The notes beneath the pieces were generated by a model that was not told the origin of the DNA, made no database searches, and was given only the letters and a program-made list of their open reading frames with translations. Positions 52,270 to 61,848 of a stretch of 64,000 nucleotides of DNA are shown here, one piece after another. The position numbers and the translations under genes were made by a program. The stretch is from CAYTPI01 sp964439625 (lineage in GTDB: Bacteria > Chloroflexota > Anaerolineae > Aggregatilineales > UBA3940): the NCBI GenBank assembly GCA_964439625.1, contig CAYTPI010000009.1, positions 110,445 to 174,444 on the forward strand, written 5' to 3'. Numbering within the stretch: position 1 is the first letter of the stretch; each line of letters begins with the position of its first letter.

Positions 52270-53094
52270 TTATTCACCCAAACCAGTGATGTTTACCAAC
52301 CATTCATCCAGCATAATTGTGAGATCGGTGCCGCTAGCGAAGGCTGCTGCATAACGCTGAAGTGTACCCGTCGCAACGAGAAGACCAATAATAATCAATA
52401 AACCACCGCTGATGTATTCAATAAGTTTCATGTGTTTTTGGATGCGGCGCATGAGCCCTGTTGATTGTTCAAGTAGAAGGGCAGCCGCCAAAAATGGAAT
52501 CCCTAGGCCTAGGGCATAAAAGAAAAGTAAAACCGCTGCCTGACCAATAGAACCAGTGCTGGCCCCTAAGGTCAGCATCCCAGCGAGAAACGGCCCAAGG
52601 CACGGTGACCAACCTGCAGAGAACGTCATGCCCATTAACGTCGACCCGAAAAATCCAAGTTCAGATTTTGGCTTAGTCTGCTTGCGGGTATCGTAATACA
52701 AAAAGGGAATGCGGATGACACCCATCGTGTGCAGACCTAACACGATAATTAAGATACCGCCAACAATCTGTATGATATCAAGGTTACGCAGGACTGTGCG
52801 CTGCGCTTGCCCGATGGCTCCCGCGCTGATGCCAAGGAAGACAAATACAATAGCGAAACCAAGTACAAAGAATACGCCGTGTAAGAATATTAACCACTGC
52901 GCTGGTTTAGCCGTAGTGACGTCGCCGCCTTCAGCGCTCGCGGCAACCATTGAACTGCTCATAGTGTTGGCTGCTTGCCCAGTGAGGTACCCAACATACG
53001 CCGGGACGAGTGGAAAAACGCAGGGCGATATGAAGGAGATAAAGCCAGCGAAAATTGCTATTGGGATTGTGATACTTGCCCCATCAACGAACAT
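52270..53094 (-). CDS. ccdA: Cytochrome c biogenesis protein CcdA
   Basis: 274-residue thiol-disulfide transporter of the CcdA/DsbD type, carrying electrons from cytoplasmic thioredoxin to outside acceptors. Six spans; the redox cysteines lie in the expected places, C25 in ISPCVFPLVPAYVGYL and C165 in SAGWSPCLGPFLAG. About 20 extra residues between the first two spans (MVAASAEGGD and on) form a loop. No thioredoxin-like TlpA/ResA partner is adjacent. It follows the NUDIX gene by about 100 bases. Confidence 0.95.
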   Translation of the reverse strand: MFVDGASITIPIAIFAGFISFISPCVFPLVPAYVGYLTGQAANTMSSSMVAASAEGGDVTTAKPAQWLIFLHGVFFVLGFAIVFVFLGISAGAIGQAQRTVLRNLDIIQIVGGILIIVLGLHTMGVIRIPFLYYDTRKQTKPKSELGFFGSTLMGMTFSAGWSPCLGPFLAGMLTLGASTGSIGQAAVLLFFYALGLGIPFLAAALLLEQSTGLMRRIQKHMKLIEYISGGLLIIIGLLVATGTLQRYAAAFASGTDLTIMLDEWLVNITGLGE

Positions 53095-53197
53095 TGTGCA
53101 GTTAATCCATTTCCTATAAACAGTTTATGGTGGGTGTACTTGCCAGTTTGATGCACCAATGAAACCAAGTCTTACCCCGACTAAGGTACCAATCTGT

Positions 53198-53815
53198 CTA
53201 ATCAAAATCAGCCGGTAGGGTTGGGTTACGATAGTGCGCAAACATACGTTCAATTTGATAGGCTGTTACGCGCCCCGATGATAGTTCCGGAAGTGAGTCT
53301 TCTGCAAAATAAGCTACGTCTAGGATATCAAACGCAGTTGCTTCAATGCCCTCAACCAAATCACAGATGAAGAACAATTTGTAGATGTGCTTGGGGTAGG
53401 GGTTGTGTGCATGTTTATTGCGATCAAATATTGCAGCTAATTTTTTTGTCTTGACTGTTAAGCCGCTTTCCTCTTTTACTTCGCGCTCAATGGCTAAGGA
53501 TGGTGTATCCCCAACATCAGCCCAGCCACCCGGTAGCGCCCAACGCCCATCAATTGACTCCTTAACCATCAAGATTTTATCATCTTTGAATACAGCACCA
53601 CGAATATCAACTTTGGGCGTGGGGTAGTCTGGCACATCTTGAAAAAGATTCAAAATGACTGCCGGCGCCACGTCAGTCTGCTGGGCTGCTATCTGAGCAG
53701 CGATGCTGCGGATTTGTTCATAACGCTCAATATCATATGGGTTTTCGCTATATGTCAAACCAATATTAGCAATTGCTCGCAGTTGTTGTACCCATTCAAG
53801 CCAGTTAGGGGCCAT
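53198..53815 (-). CDS. NUDIX hydrolase with NUDIX_N domain
   Basis: 205-residue cytoplasmic hydrolase of nucleoside-diphosphate-X compounds. The N-terminal helical NUDIX_N region (about 1-60, ending VPDYPTPKVDIRGAVF) is followed by a Nudix box at 97-119: G-x5-D103-x7-R-E-V-K-E-E-S-G. The usual first Glu is Asp, while the REVKEE residues that bind metal are intact. The family includes ADP-ribose/NADH-type hydrolases. It lies 31 bases after the L,D-transpeptidase gene, so probably in one transcript. Confidence 0.93.
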   Translation of the reverse strand: MAPNWLEWVQQLRAIANIGLTYSENPYDIERYEQIRSIAAQIAAQQTDVAPAVILNLFQDVPDYPTPKVDIRGAVFKDDKILMVKESIDGRWALPGGWADVGDTPSLAIEREVKEESGLTVKTKKLAAIFDRNKHAHNPYPKHIYKLFFICDLVEGIEATAFDILDVAYFAEDSLPELSSGRVTAYQIERMFAHYRNPTLPADFD

Positions 53816-53846
53816 ACTTTCTCCTTAAATTCGACTTGGCGTGTGC

Positions 53847-55016
53847 TCAGCCCTCAGGTGTGTGCTTGACGATGATCTTCGTTGCCAAGGCGCGCTCCGC
53901 TTCCGGAGTGAAGTAATAGTCGTTTGTCTCATCGACTCTCGGCAGTACCCAACGGTAGATCCAGCGCGCCGCATCAGGTGTGGTGTTGATACAGCCGTGA
54001 CTGCGTGGGGCACCATAGTCATTGTGCCAGTAACAACCATGGATTGCAGCACCATTACGCGTAAAGAAGGTACACCACGGTACACCAGGCAAATCGTAGC
54101 TGTCGTCAATTGTTTCACCGCCAATCATGTGACGAGTCGGCGTCTTACGTTGTACATAATGCTCACCGTAGGGGGTGTGGAAGTGATGGATTTCGCCGGA
54201 GGCATCCTGAAAGGAGGTGCCAGATGCAATCTTTGTCATAAACACGGGTCGGTCACCCTCGTAGCAGGTTAGGAGTTGATCCTCAATAATGACTTCAATA
54301 CGCTTGTCTTCGGGTGCCACGCCCGTAGAAATTGGCCTGAAGTCCTCTGGGGTTAAGCGGCGTACATGGCTGGCTTGTACCCACCAACTATGGGTTGGGT
54401 AGGCATCATCGAATAGCTTATACCAGGTTCGCCCGTCATCTTCTTGTGCTCGGTCAATCACTTTGAACACAGCACCATATGCCAGATCATAGTAGCGCAA
54501 ACTGCGCAGCTTCGGCTCCCAATGTTGCCATGAAGTAGGTACTGTTATCTCACCCCAGAAGCCGTTGACGGGCACATCTTCTGGCGCATTAAAATATTCA
54601 CGAACTGGCACAATTGGCGAAGAGTGAATGTATCCATCACCGACATCAAACCAAAAGGCGTTATGAGGAAAATACAGCTCGTCAGGCTGTTCAACTGCCC
54701 CATAGATTGGCACAACATCAGCATAGCGCACGTGGCGCACCAGCCCTGAAGCGTGTTCTGGTTTCTCTTCAACGCGCACAATCTGCCATTCAACGCGCCC
54801 TATGGCTGGAGGGTGGCCCAGAAGTTCCATAAAAACTGCTGTTTCGTCGTACTCAACTGGCACCCGACCACCCGGATCAAACCCATCGTCTGGCTCTTGG
54901 GCAAGAGCCTGCCTAAGGTGTAGACCACCCAGTAAATTAATGGTACTCAACGCGCTTAGTTTGAGTAATTTTCTTCTCGATTGGAAACGCATCATCTTGA
55001 CCATATAACGCATCAC
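53847..55016 (-). CDS. L,D-transpeptidase (YkuD) with Tat signal, copy 2
   Basis: 389-residue exported peptidoglycan transpeptidase, paralogous to the one at 24588. The Tat motif is S13-RRKLLK-19, with a hydrophobic core through LRQALA. The middle domain repeats the SH3-like arrangement (HSSPIVPVREYFNAPEDV). The YkuD motif reads IHGCYWHNDYGAPRSHGCIN with nucleophile C342. A GTG start with AAGG 8 bases upstream is preferred, though several in-frame ATGs follow. Upstream gene is the degenerate-receiver regulator. Confidence 0.94.
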   Translation of the reverse strand: MMRYMVKMMRFQSRRKLLKLSALSTINLLGGLHLRQALAQEPDDGFDPGGRVPVEYDETAVFMELLGHPPAIGRVEWQIVRVEEKPEHASGLVRHVRYADVVPIYGAVEQPDELYFPHNAFWFDVGDGYIHSSPIVPVREYFNAPEDVPVNGFWGEITVPTSWQHWEPKLRSLRYYDLAYGAVFKVIDRAQEDDGRTWYKLFDDAYPTHSWWVQASHVRRLTPEDFRPISTGVAPEDKRIEVIIEDQLLTCYEGDRPVFMTKIASGTSFQDASGEIHHFHTPYGEHYVQRKTPTRHMIGGETIDDSYDLPGVPWCTFFTRNGAAIHGCYWHNDYGAPRSHGCINTTPDAARWIYRWVLPRVDETNDYYFTPEAERALATKIIVKHTPEG

Positions 55017-55074
55017 ACGTCGCTGACCTTAGCATATTCGACCCTGTACTGCTTGCGCCACTGTGCCGGGTTCC

Positions 55075-55965
55075 TTAACCCGCTTGGATATCTGGATGTT
55101 CAGCCGAAATAGGGTGGGGGAGCGATGGGTCGGTTGTGGTTAAGCTATCTTTAGCTGCTGGGGATGGTGCAGCATGCTTACCATTTGGTTGTATACCGTT
55201 TGGCTTAATATCTGGGATGTTCTTTGTAGCAATTCTTTGAGTAGATGCTGTGCGATTTGCCTTGAACTTTTTCTTCTTTTTCTTCTTGCGAGGGTGGTAA
55301 CAGTAACCCTTTCCCCTCACTGTTTTAAGATACTTCGGTTTCGCTGGATTCTTTTCGATTGCCTCACGTACCCAGCGGATGTGGACGTCGAGCGTGCGTG
55401 TATCTCCCACATAATTAGTGTCCCACACTTGTTCCATCAGGTAGCTGCGTTCGAGCGTCTTCGACGGGTTTGCGATGAACAATTCAAGCAGAGCCGCAGT
55501 TTTTGGTGTCAGGCGCTTTTCGCGACCATAGCCTTTTACCAACCGGATTTCCTGTATATATAATGATTTACCAACTTTAATACCGTCATCTTCACCGTTA
55601 TGCGTTAGTCGCTTGATTCGGTTGACAAGTTTTCTGGCAGTAAACGGCATCACCAAAGTGATATCGGCAAGGCTGGCATCAACCTTTTTTTGTGGCACCG
55701 TCTCTGGCATGATGTGGATTAATGGCGTATCGTCAAGGATGTCAACTAACCGCTGGCAGTTTCGCTCGCCGCTAGTACCCATCGATGCAGCGTTTAAAAT
55801 GACCAACTGAACGTCGTGTTCTTCTAAGTATTCAAACGCTTCCCGACCCGTTGGCACGGCTGCGATTTCGTATTTTTTCTTACGCAGTGAATCGGCAAAG
55901 CCGACACTGGTACCGGTTGCGCGCTCAATCAATAAAATCGTCTGTTCACTGCTCATGACTGCCAT
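55075..55965 (-). CDS. OmpR-type winged-helix regulator with degenerate receiver
   Basis: 296-residue transcription factor. The N-terminal 120 residues have a receiver fold, but the phospho-acceptor Asp is N58 (LVILNA), the conserved Lys is M106 (LVMPF) and the acidic pair is reduced to E14, so phosphorylation is very unlikely. The DNA-binding domain (about 125-227) is canonical: RLTPKTAALLELFIANPS, TLDVHIRWVREAIEKNP and VRGKGYCYHP. A lysine run (RKKKKKKKFK) and a Pro/Ser/Asn-rich tail of about 65 residues follow. No kinase is adjacent. Confidence 0.93.
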   Translation of the reverse strand: MAVMSSEQTILLIERATGTSVGFADSLRKKKYEIAAVPTGREAFEYLEEHDVQLVILNAASMGTSGERNCQRLVDILDDTPLIHIMPETVPQKKVDASLADITLVMPFTARKLVNRIKRLTHNGEDDGIKVGKSLYIQEIRLVKGYGREKRLTPKTAALLELFIANPSKTLERSYLMEQVWDTNYVGDTRTLDVHIRWVREAIEKNPAKPKYLKTVRGKGYCYHPRKKKKKKKFKANRTASTQRIATKNIPDIKPNGIQPNGKHAAPSPAAKDSLTTTDPSLPHPISAEHPDIQAG

Positions 55966-56200
55966 TATAAGCTCTCAGATAAGACTCGATCAAGCCGATC
56001 TTTTAACCAAAACTTAATTTATATGACCCGATTCATGGTGTTTGACTAGGCCATTGTTGGACTAATCAAGATGTGGGAATCTGCTTGAATTGCTCTCAAT
56101 TGTCAGCGAGGTGTATCAGCAAAAAATTGGGATTGTTGGTACTGCGCAGTTACGCACCGTACAATTACCGCACCTAAGATTACTGTAGAACCGAGCAAAC

Positions 56201-57421
56201 ATGCATCGCCAAATAAAGCAAGTGGCGTCTGGAAATGAAGTTCGCCGCCTGCTCAACGTCTGGCCTGCCCAGTTGGATGCGTTCGTAGCCGACGTTCGCA
56301 CCATCCAGCAAATTCCAGCCCCCACCTTTTTCGAAGAGCAGCGTGCCCACTTTGTAGAAGCACGCTTCAAGGCCATTGGCTTAGCGGATGTGTTTCGGGA
56401 TGAGCTTAATAACGTCTATGGGCGCACGCCTGCCTCAACCAGCAGAACGTCTGCATCCCCTGCGGTAATGGTCAGTGCGCATATGGATACTGTGTTCCCA
56501 GCGACAACAGACTTGACCTTGAGAGATAAAGGAGAATATGGGCGCATTTTCGGGCCGGGCGTCGGTGATAACAGCCTTGGCGTGGCTGCTATGTTGTCAC
56601 TGGCAGCCGAACTACAGAACCGCAACATACTGCTTCAAAACGATATTTGGTGGGTGGCGACTGTTTGCGAGGAAGGCCTTGGTGATCTGAAAGGAATTCG
56701 ACAGGCGTGTAAAACACTCAAAGACTTGCTGGGCGTTGCTGTTATTCTTGAGGGTATCGGCTTAGGACGTGTATACCATGCAGGTCTTGGGGCACGGCGG
56801 TTGCAAATTTCTGCTGAGGGGCCGGGTGGTCATAGTTGGCTGCATGCGAAGCGCCCTAGTGCTATTCACCAATTAATGCGCCTTGGACATGCAATTTTGA
56901 CTGAAATTGACGTACCGACACACCCGCGTTCTTCATTGAATATTGGGTTGATTTCTGGAGGTACGTCGATCAATTCGCGCGCGGCAGACGCTTCGATGTC
57001 CATTGATATACGCTCTATCGACCGGGCCAAACTTGAACAGATGCTTGATGGTCTGCACACGTTGGTTTCCCGTTATGCAACACCTACCGTTAAAATTTCG
57101 GTTAAGGTCGTCGGAAACCGTCCCAGTGCGACGTTATCTTTAAGCCATCCAATGATCAAAGCTACGCGCACTGTGCTTAACTATGTCGGGTGTGCCTCAT
57201 CGCAACCAGAAATTGGGTCAACAGATGCTAATATTCCTTTATCATTAAAGATACCAACAGTCTGTATCGGAATAACGACAGGTGGCAACGCCCACACAAC
57301 GGATGAATATATCAATATTTCGCCGATACCTTTAGGGATGCGGCAACTGTCCTTGTTAACCGTGCTTGCAGCTACCTATACGGAACAGTGGCAGGCTTGG
57401 GAAACTGAGTCGGGAGGATAA
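56201..57421 (+). CDS. M20 family metallopeptidase
   Basis: 406-residue zinc-dependent amidase or peptidase of the M20 family. Metal-ligand residues are visible: H94 and catalytic D96 in SAHMDTVFP, D123 in GPGVGDNSLG, and E157/E158 in VCEEGLGDLKG. The lid-dimerisation domain with HSWLHAKRPSAIHQLMRLG is present. Family members include PepT-like tripeptidases and acetylornithine deacetylases. It is the first gene of a three-gene operon with an FAD oxidoreductase and an AstE-like enzyme; the pathway is unclear. Confidence 0.93.
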   Translation: MHRQIKQVASGNEVRRLLNVWPAQLDAFVADVRTIQQIPAPTFFEEQRAHFVEARFKAIGLADVFRDELNNVYGRTPASTSRTSASPAVMVSAHMDTVFPATTDLTLRDKGEYGRIFGPGVGDNSLGVAAMLSLAAELQNRNILLQNDIWWVATVCEEGLGDLKGIRQACKTLKDLLGVAVILEGIGLGRVYHAGLGARRLQISAEGPGGHSWLHAKRPSAIHQLMRLGHAILTEIDVPTHPRSSLNIGLISGGTSINSRAADASMSIDIRSIDRAKLEQMLDGLHTLVSRYATPTVKISVKVVGNRPSATLSLSHPMIKATRTVLNYVGCASSQPEIGSTDANIPLSLKIPTVCIGITTGGNAHTTDEYINISPIPLGMRQLSLLTVLAATYTEQWQAWETESGG

Positions 57422-57430
57422 AAACAAGTT

Positions 57431-58453
57431 TTGTCAGAACAAACAGATGTCCTAATTGTGGGGGCCGGTCTCGCTGGATTGAATGCAGCACAACAACTGA
57501 AGGACGTTGGATTGTCTAGTATTTTGCTTGACAAAGGCCGACGCGCTGGTGGGCGTATGGCAACCAAGGTAATCGGTGAGGCGCGCGCTGACCATGGTGC
57601 CCAATTTTTTAGCGTACGTAGCCCTGAATTACGTAAGCGCGTTGACCAATGGCTTGCTGATGATCTTGTCTATGAATGGTCGCGTGGGTGGAGTGATGGC
57701 TCAATTCAGTCGGATCGGCCCGATGGTTACCCGCGATATGTTGTACGCGGTGGCATGAACGAACTGCCGCAGCATCTTGCCAAAGGCTTGGATGTGCGCC
57801 CGAGTATGTTTGTTTCACAAGTAATTGCTGAAGAAAATAGTTGGCGTACGCTAGCAAAGCCATATCCTTACGATGAAGTTGAACCGATTGCGTTCAGCAG
57901 CAAGGCCCTACTTCTAACGCCACCTGTGCCACAATCGATGGCCCTGCTCGATAACAGTGGAGTCCAACTTCCGGATCATCAACGTGCCATACTTAAAAAA
58001 ATCGAGTATGGGCCATGTCTCGCAGGCCTCTTTATAATAGATGGGGTGCTCGGGTTGCCATACCCTGGTGCCTTGCAACGACGAGAGGCAGACTTTAGCT
58101 GGATTGCCGATAACCAGCGCAAGGGGGTTGCTCCAAATACCCGGGTTGTGACAGTGCATGCGTCACTAAATTGGAGCCGTGCGCATTATCAGGATGATCC
58201 AGATGCGGTGTTAGATGCCATGTGGGTTGAACTTCAAGCAGTTGCCGCAGGCCAGATTGAAATGAAACAGCGTCTGATGCACCGCTGGGGTTACTCTATC
58301 CCCCTGACCACGCATAGTGAACGAATTCTCATCGCTGAAGGGTTGCCACCGTTGGTGCTTGCGGGGGATGCCTTCGGTGGGCCCCGTGTGGAAGGTGCGA
58401 TCCTAAGTGGGTTGGCAGCAGGGACAAGCCTTATGGAACGATTGAATGCCTGA
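57431..58453 (+). CDS. FAD-dependent NAD(P)-binding oxidoreductase (renalase-like)
   Basis: 340-residue flavoprotein. It starts at TTG 9 bases after the M20 stop. The dinucleotide motif is VLIVGAGLAGLNAA (7-20), with LLDKGRRAGGRMATK after it and ADHGAQFF, a renalase/amine-oxidase-like arrangement. The C terminus has VLAGDAFGGPRVEGAILSGL, the flavin-contact motif. Its last codon overlaps the next gene's ATG (TGATG), so translation is coupled. The amine or nicotinamide substrate is unknown. Confidence 0.92.
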   Translation: MSEQTDVLIVGAGLAGLNAAQQLKDVGLSSILLDKGRRAGGRMATKVIGEARADHGAQFFSVRSPELRKRVDQWLADDLVYEWSRGWSDGSIQSDRPDGYPRYVVRGGMNELPQHLAKGLDVRPSMFVSQVIAEENSWRTLAKPYPYDEVEPIAFSSKALLLTPPVPQSMALLDNSGVQLPDHQRAILKKIEYGPCLAGLFIIDGVLGLPYPGALQRREADFSWIADNQRKGVAPNTRVVTVHASLNWSRAHYQDDPDAVLDAMWVELQAVAAGQIEMKQRLMHRWGYSIPLTTHSERILIAEGLPPLVLAGDAFGGPRVEGAILSGLAAGTSLMERLNA

Positions 58454-59559
58454 TGTCTCTCACTGACTTAGCTGGTGTTTCAGTGTCACCGCGGGCCATT
58501 ACTCGCGGCTGGATTGACGCCGTACAACTTCCGACCGGAGGCTATGATCGTTTTCCGATTGTCATTGCCCAAGGCAACCCCGCTGGCCCAACCCTTTGGT
58601 TGACGACGGGCATTCATGGCGATGAGCATTCAGGTATGATAGTGCTTCACCGCTTGCTAGAGCACCATCTAGTTGCCGATCTTTTTGGAACGATTGTGGC
58701 TGTCCTTAGCCTGAACCCTGCCGGTATTCGCAATCGCTCCCGTGAGGCTTACTACTACCACGGTGATCCTAATCGGCGCTTTCCCGATCCATTGAAGACG
58801 AGCAGACGAGGCTGTACTTCCATTGATAATGCCTACGCCCTTATCTTTGATTTAATCAAGCAGAGTGAACCATCTGCCCTCATTGACTTACACAACGCTT
58901 GGTTCGGTTCGGTTCCGTTTGCCTTTCGCGATCCAGTCTTCTATGGTAAATACTTCGATCAACAGGCACGAATCCGAACAAAACGTGAGGCAGACGCCCT
59001 CGATAATTTGAATGCGCAATTCATAGAGGCTTTTGGTTTTCCTGTTATTAACGATTATGTTGCGCAGAGTTACTTGGAGAAGGGCTTACATCGCTCCCTG
59101 AGCGGTGCTGCATTAAACGGCCTTAATATTCCCAGCATGACGGTTGAACTTGGTTCATGGATGTTCGTTGAAAATCAAATTGTCGAGGCTGCGCTGCATG
59201 GTATCCGCAACGTAATGCGTCACCTTGGTATGCTGGCTAGTCCGGTAGAACCCGTTGAAGATTTGCCATTAAAGCCTACATCGCAGGCACTGCGTCGCTT
59301 GATGCACCCACCGCTGCCTGCCGCGGGCATCGTGGATATACTAGTTGAACCAGGGCAGGCGGTACAGCGTTTTCAGCCCCTTGCCATCCTTCGTGACCTG
59401 CACGGTCAGTTTCACGGACCGCGCTCGGGTACAATTATCTCTGAGTATGATGGTGTGGTACTTGGCTGGTCTCACGGGGCTGTTCGCTACAAAGGTGAGG
59501 CGCTATTAGCTCTTGCTATTAATGACGATAGCAGCATGGTTGTCTCTACCTCCGCCTAA
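58453..59559 (+). CDS. Succinylglutamate desuccinylase/aspartoacylase family protein
   Basis: 368-residue zinc carboxypeptidase-like amidase. Zinc ligands are clear: H55 and E58 in TTGIHGDEHSG, and H147 in LIDLHNAWFG; the catalytic end has TVELGSWMFVEN. The C-terminal 90 residues have a biotinyl/lipoyl-like beta fold as in other AstE-type proteins. It is the third gene of the operon and begins on the previous stop. A deacylase role on an N-acyl amino acid would fit with the M20 gene, by inference. Confidence 0.92.
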   Translation: MSLTDLAGVSVSPRAITRGWIDAVQLPTGGYDRFPIVIAQGNPAGPTLWLTTGIHGDEHSGMIVLHRLLEHHLVADLFGTIVAVLSLNPAGIRNRSREAYYYHGDPNRRFPDPLKTSRRGCTSIDNAYALIFDLIKQSEPSALIDLHNAWFGSVPFAFRDPVFYGKYFDQQARIRTKREADALDNLNAQFIEAFGFPVINDYVAQSYLEKGLHRSLSGAALNGLNIPSMTVELGSWMFVENQIVEAALHGIRNVMRHLGMLASPVEPVEDLPLKPTSQALRRLMHPPLPAAGIVDILVEPGQAVQRFQPLAILRDLHGQFHGPRSGTIISEYDGVVLGWSHGAVRYKGEALLALAINDDSSMVVSTSA

Positions 59560-59631
59560 AGCTTAGGAATTCGGTAAACTTAACAACAATCTTCTATGAT
59601 CTGATGAAAATGTCAACAGATAGGATTCTGC

Positions 59632-60735
59632 ATGCCAATTGAACTTCTCGAACGGACCTTCTTGGATAATTCGCTCTATCTCTGGCTGGTTGCACTACTT
59701 ATTTCTGCTGCTGTCATGGGTATTTTTTATGTCACTGAGCTCGTCATCGTGCAGCGGCTGCGCAGCCGTGCAACAGAAACAGACTCCTCGTTAGATGACT
59801 TAGCAGTGGGCATTCTGGAGAGCACTCAATTTTTCTTGGTGCTTGCTGTCAGCCTCTATGCTGGATCGACTGCTCTGTTGTTCCCCAACCCAAGCGTTAA
59901 AGTCTGGCTGCGAACCATAGCAATCGCTGCTGTTTTAATCCAGCTAGCAGTTTGGGGGCATCGCCTATTGTATTACTTTATTAATCGCAACGTCCGTCGT
60001 CGTGGTGATGAAGACGACCGTACCCTCGAGTCGACCGTTAATGCTCTTACCCTCATCAGCCGGATTGTCATGTGGACGATTGTCGTTATTCTCATCCTCG
60101 ACAATATTCCAAATGTTCAGATATCGTCTTTGCTGGCAGGTCTTGGCATTGCGGGCGTGGCAGTTGGTCTTGCGGTGCAAAATATCCTCGGTGACTTGCT
60201 CGCATCCTTATCAATCATCCTTGACAGGCCCTTCGTCGTCGGTGATTTTGTCACAGTTGGAGAATATTCAGGCACTGTGCGCTCTGTTGGCCTGAAAACC
60301 ACCCGGGTGCGAAGCCTTGATGGCGAAGAACTCGTTTTCTCCAACACGGACATGCTCACCAGTCGTATTCAAAACTACGGCAAGATGCGCATTCGTCGCA
60401 TCGCCTACTTTCTGAAGTTTGTTTACAACACGCCTGCGGACAAACTCCGCCAAATCCCGCAAATTATTGAAGAGGTTATTAACGCTAAAGAGCAAGTCCG
60501 CTTTGATCGTGCGCACTTTGCAAACTTTGGTGATTATGCGTTGGAGTATGAAATTGTCTACTTTGTGCTGACCGATGATTATCGCGTCTACCGAGATATT
60601 CAGCAGACGATTAATCTTGAACTTGTCCAGCGCTTTGAAGAGATAGGCATTGAATTTGCTTACCCCACGCAGATCATGCACTTAGGTGGTTCGACGGGTA
60701 GTAAGCAGATCAACGAGCCAGAACCACAAACTTAG
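59632..60735 (+). CDS. Mechanosensitive ion channel (MscS family)
   Basis: 367-residue channel protein that releases solutes on hypo-osmotic shock. Several N-terminal spans, then the MscS pore helix GLGIAGVAVGLAVQNILGD, the arm FVVGDFVTVGEYSGTVRSVGLKTT and the cytoplasmic vestibule (VFSNTDMLTSRIQNY). Gly/Ala packing in the pore helix is conserved. Length is somewhat above E. coli MscS owing to extra N-terminal spans. Stands alone on the plus strand. Confidence 0.95.
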   Translation: MPIELLERTFLDNSLYLWLVALLISAAVMGIFYVTELVIVQRLRSRATETDSSLDDLAVGILESTQFFLVLAVSLYAGSTALLFPNPSVKVWLRTIAIAAVLIQLAVWGHRLLYYFINRNVRRRGDEDDRTLESTVNALTLISRIVMWTIVVILILDNIPNVQISSLLAGLGIAGVAVGLAVQNILGDLLASLSIILDRPFVVGDFVTVGEYSGTVRSVGLKTTRVRSLDGEELVFSNTDMLTSRIQNYGKMRIRRIAYFLKFVYNTPADKLRQIPQIIEEVINAKEQVRFDRAHFANFGDYALEYEIVYFVLTDDYRVYRDIQQTINLELVQRFEEIGIEFAYPTQIMHLGGSTGSKQINEPEPQT

Positions 60736-60840
60736 GGCTTCTTGTGGTAGGTATACCGATTTGCGGTACACTTTCTTGCGCTTGCCAAAAAGAGAGTTAT
60801 GCCAACTTGGCAAAATTCGCACATCAGGAGAGTGTTGTAC

Positions 60841-61782
60841 ATGAAAAAAAATCGCTTTAGAGTATTGGCGGTTGCAGCGTTGGTTCTTGCGCTTATCCCA
60901 ATGAGTGCCGCCCTTGCTGACCGCTTCCCAGAAGACTGTGAAGATGGTCAATGGGTCATTCGCGGTGACCAAACCCTAGGCTTCATTGCCTTTAGTTGTG
61001 GTACTACCGTTGAGAATTTGGTTGCCATCAATGGCATCGATAACCCAAACTTGATCTTTCCCGGTGAGGTCTTGCTTGTTCCAGCATCAGGCATCGAACT
61101 ACCGCCGCTACCAGAGCCAGCCGCTGAGGAGCCTGCCGTAGAAGTGCCACCCGTCGTTGAAACAGAAGAGCCAGTTGTTCTGCCACAACCGCCCGTATTC
61201 TCCGGCAGTAGCGCTGACGTTGACGTCAGCTTTGGGGCGCTCACCTATTCACGGGAAGGCCGTGAGGCGCGTATCAATGTGACTGTAGCCAATAACGGTG
61301 TTTTACCTGCCATTGATGGTGGGCGCCAATACTTCGGCGAAAACCCTGATGGCGGTAAACAGTATGTGACTCTGTTGGGTGTGACCCACCAGTTGTTCCC
61401 AATTGCGCAAATTGATAATGCGCCAGTTTGGCGTGCCGATGTGACTTTCTCTGATGACAATCAGGCGACTTTCCCAGTCGGCTGCTTTTACGATGAAGTG
61501 GTTGAGTATGTTGGCTTCGAGCCAACTGGCCCAGATACCGGCTTCGTTTGGGAAGTCAACTGGGAAGGTGGTTGGTACGACTGCGGTAACGACTATGAAG
61601 ATGATCCTGTTGACATCGTCCCAGGTGCCAGTGGAACTGATGAGTTAATCATTTACGTGCAGCACCCACGTCGTTGGGACAGCGACGATCCACCAAATCG
61701 CACGGTTGAGAGCATTGCAATCAGCGTTTGGGTCGCCGAGGGCGAATACTTACCAAACGTCGGCTTTATTAGCTTCCAGTAA
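60841..61782 (+). CDS. Secreted LysM-domain protein
   Basis: 313-residue exported protein. ATG 60841 is chosen for its AGGAG site about 8 bases upstream; the upstream in-frame start lacks one. A Sec signal peptide ends near SAALA. A LysM domain (WVIRGDQTLGFIAFSCGTTV, then NLIFPGEVLLVPAS) binds peptidoglycan. A Pro/Glu/Val linker follows, then a C-terminal domain of about 190 residues rich in aromatic residues with VTFSDDNQATFPVGCFY; two cysteine pairs are likely. The C-terminal domain is unknown. Confidence 0.9.
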   Translation: MKKNRFRVLAVAALVLALIPMSAALADRFPEDCEDGQWVIRGDQTLGFIAFSCGTTVENLVAINGIDNPNLIFPGEVLLVPASGIELPPLPEPAAEEPAVEVPPVVETEEPVVLPQPPVFSGSSADVDVSFGALTYSREGREARINVTVANNGVLPAIDGGRQYFGENPDGGKQYVTLLGVTHQLFPIAQIDNAPVWRADVTFSDDNQATFPVGCFYDEVVEYVGFEPTGPDTGFVWEVNWEGGWYDCGNDYEDDPVDIVPGASGTDELIIYVQHPRRWDSDDPPNRTVESIAISVWVAEGEYLPNVGFISFQ

Positions 61783-61798
61783 ACTGAGCGTTGGTTAA

Positions 61799-61842
61799 AA
61801 TCAAGGGAGATATATTTGCTAGTGTGTCTCCCTTGATATTTA
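61799..61842. terminator. Bidirectional terminator between convergent genes
   Basis: TCAAGGGAGA (61801-61810) and TCTCCCTTGA (61827-61836) form a perfect 10-bp stem with a 16-base loop. A/T-rich flanks follow on both strands (TATTTAA and TTTTAACC), suiting both convergent genes. Confidence 0.72.
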
Positions 61843-61848
61843 AATGGA

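Noticed and set aside
56085..56125. Short similarity to the HlyC/CorC fragment (ATTGCTCTC, then GCGAGGTGTATC)
   Set aside because: Matches are only 9 and 12 bases with different spacing, which is expected by chance in 64 kb, and no coding similarity follows.
60799..60840. Upstream start for the LysM protein
   Set aside because: It has no ribosome site and would bury the signal peptide behind 14 residues.
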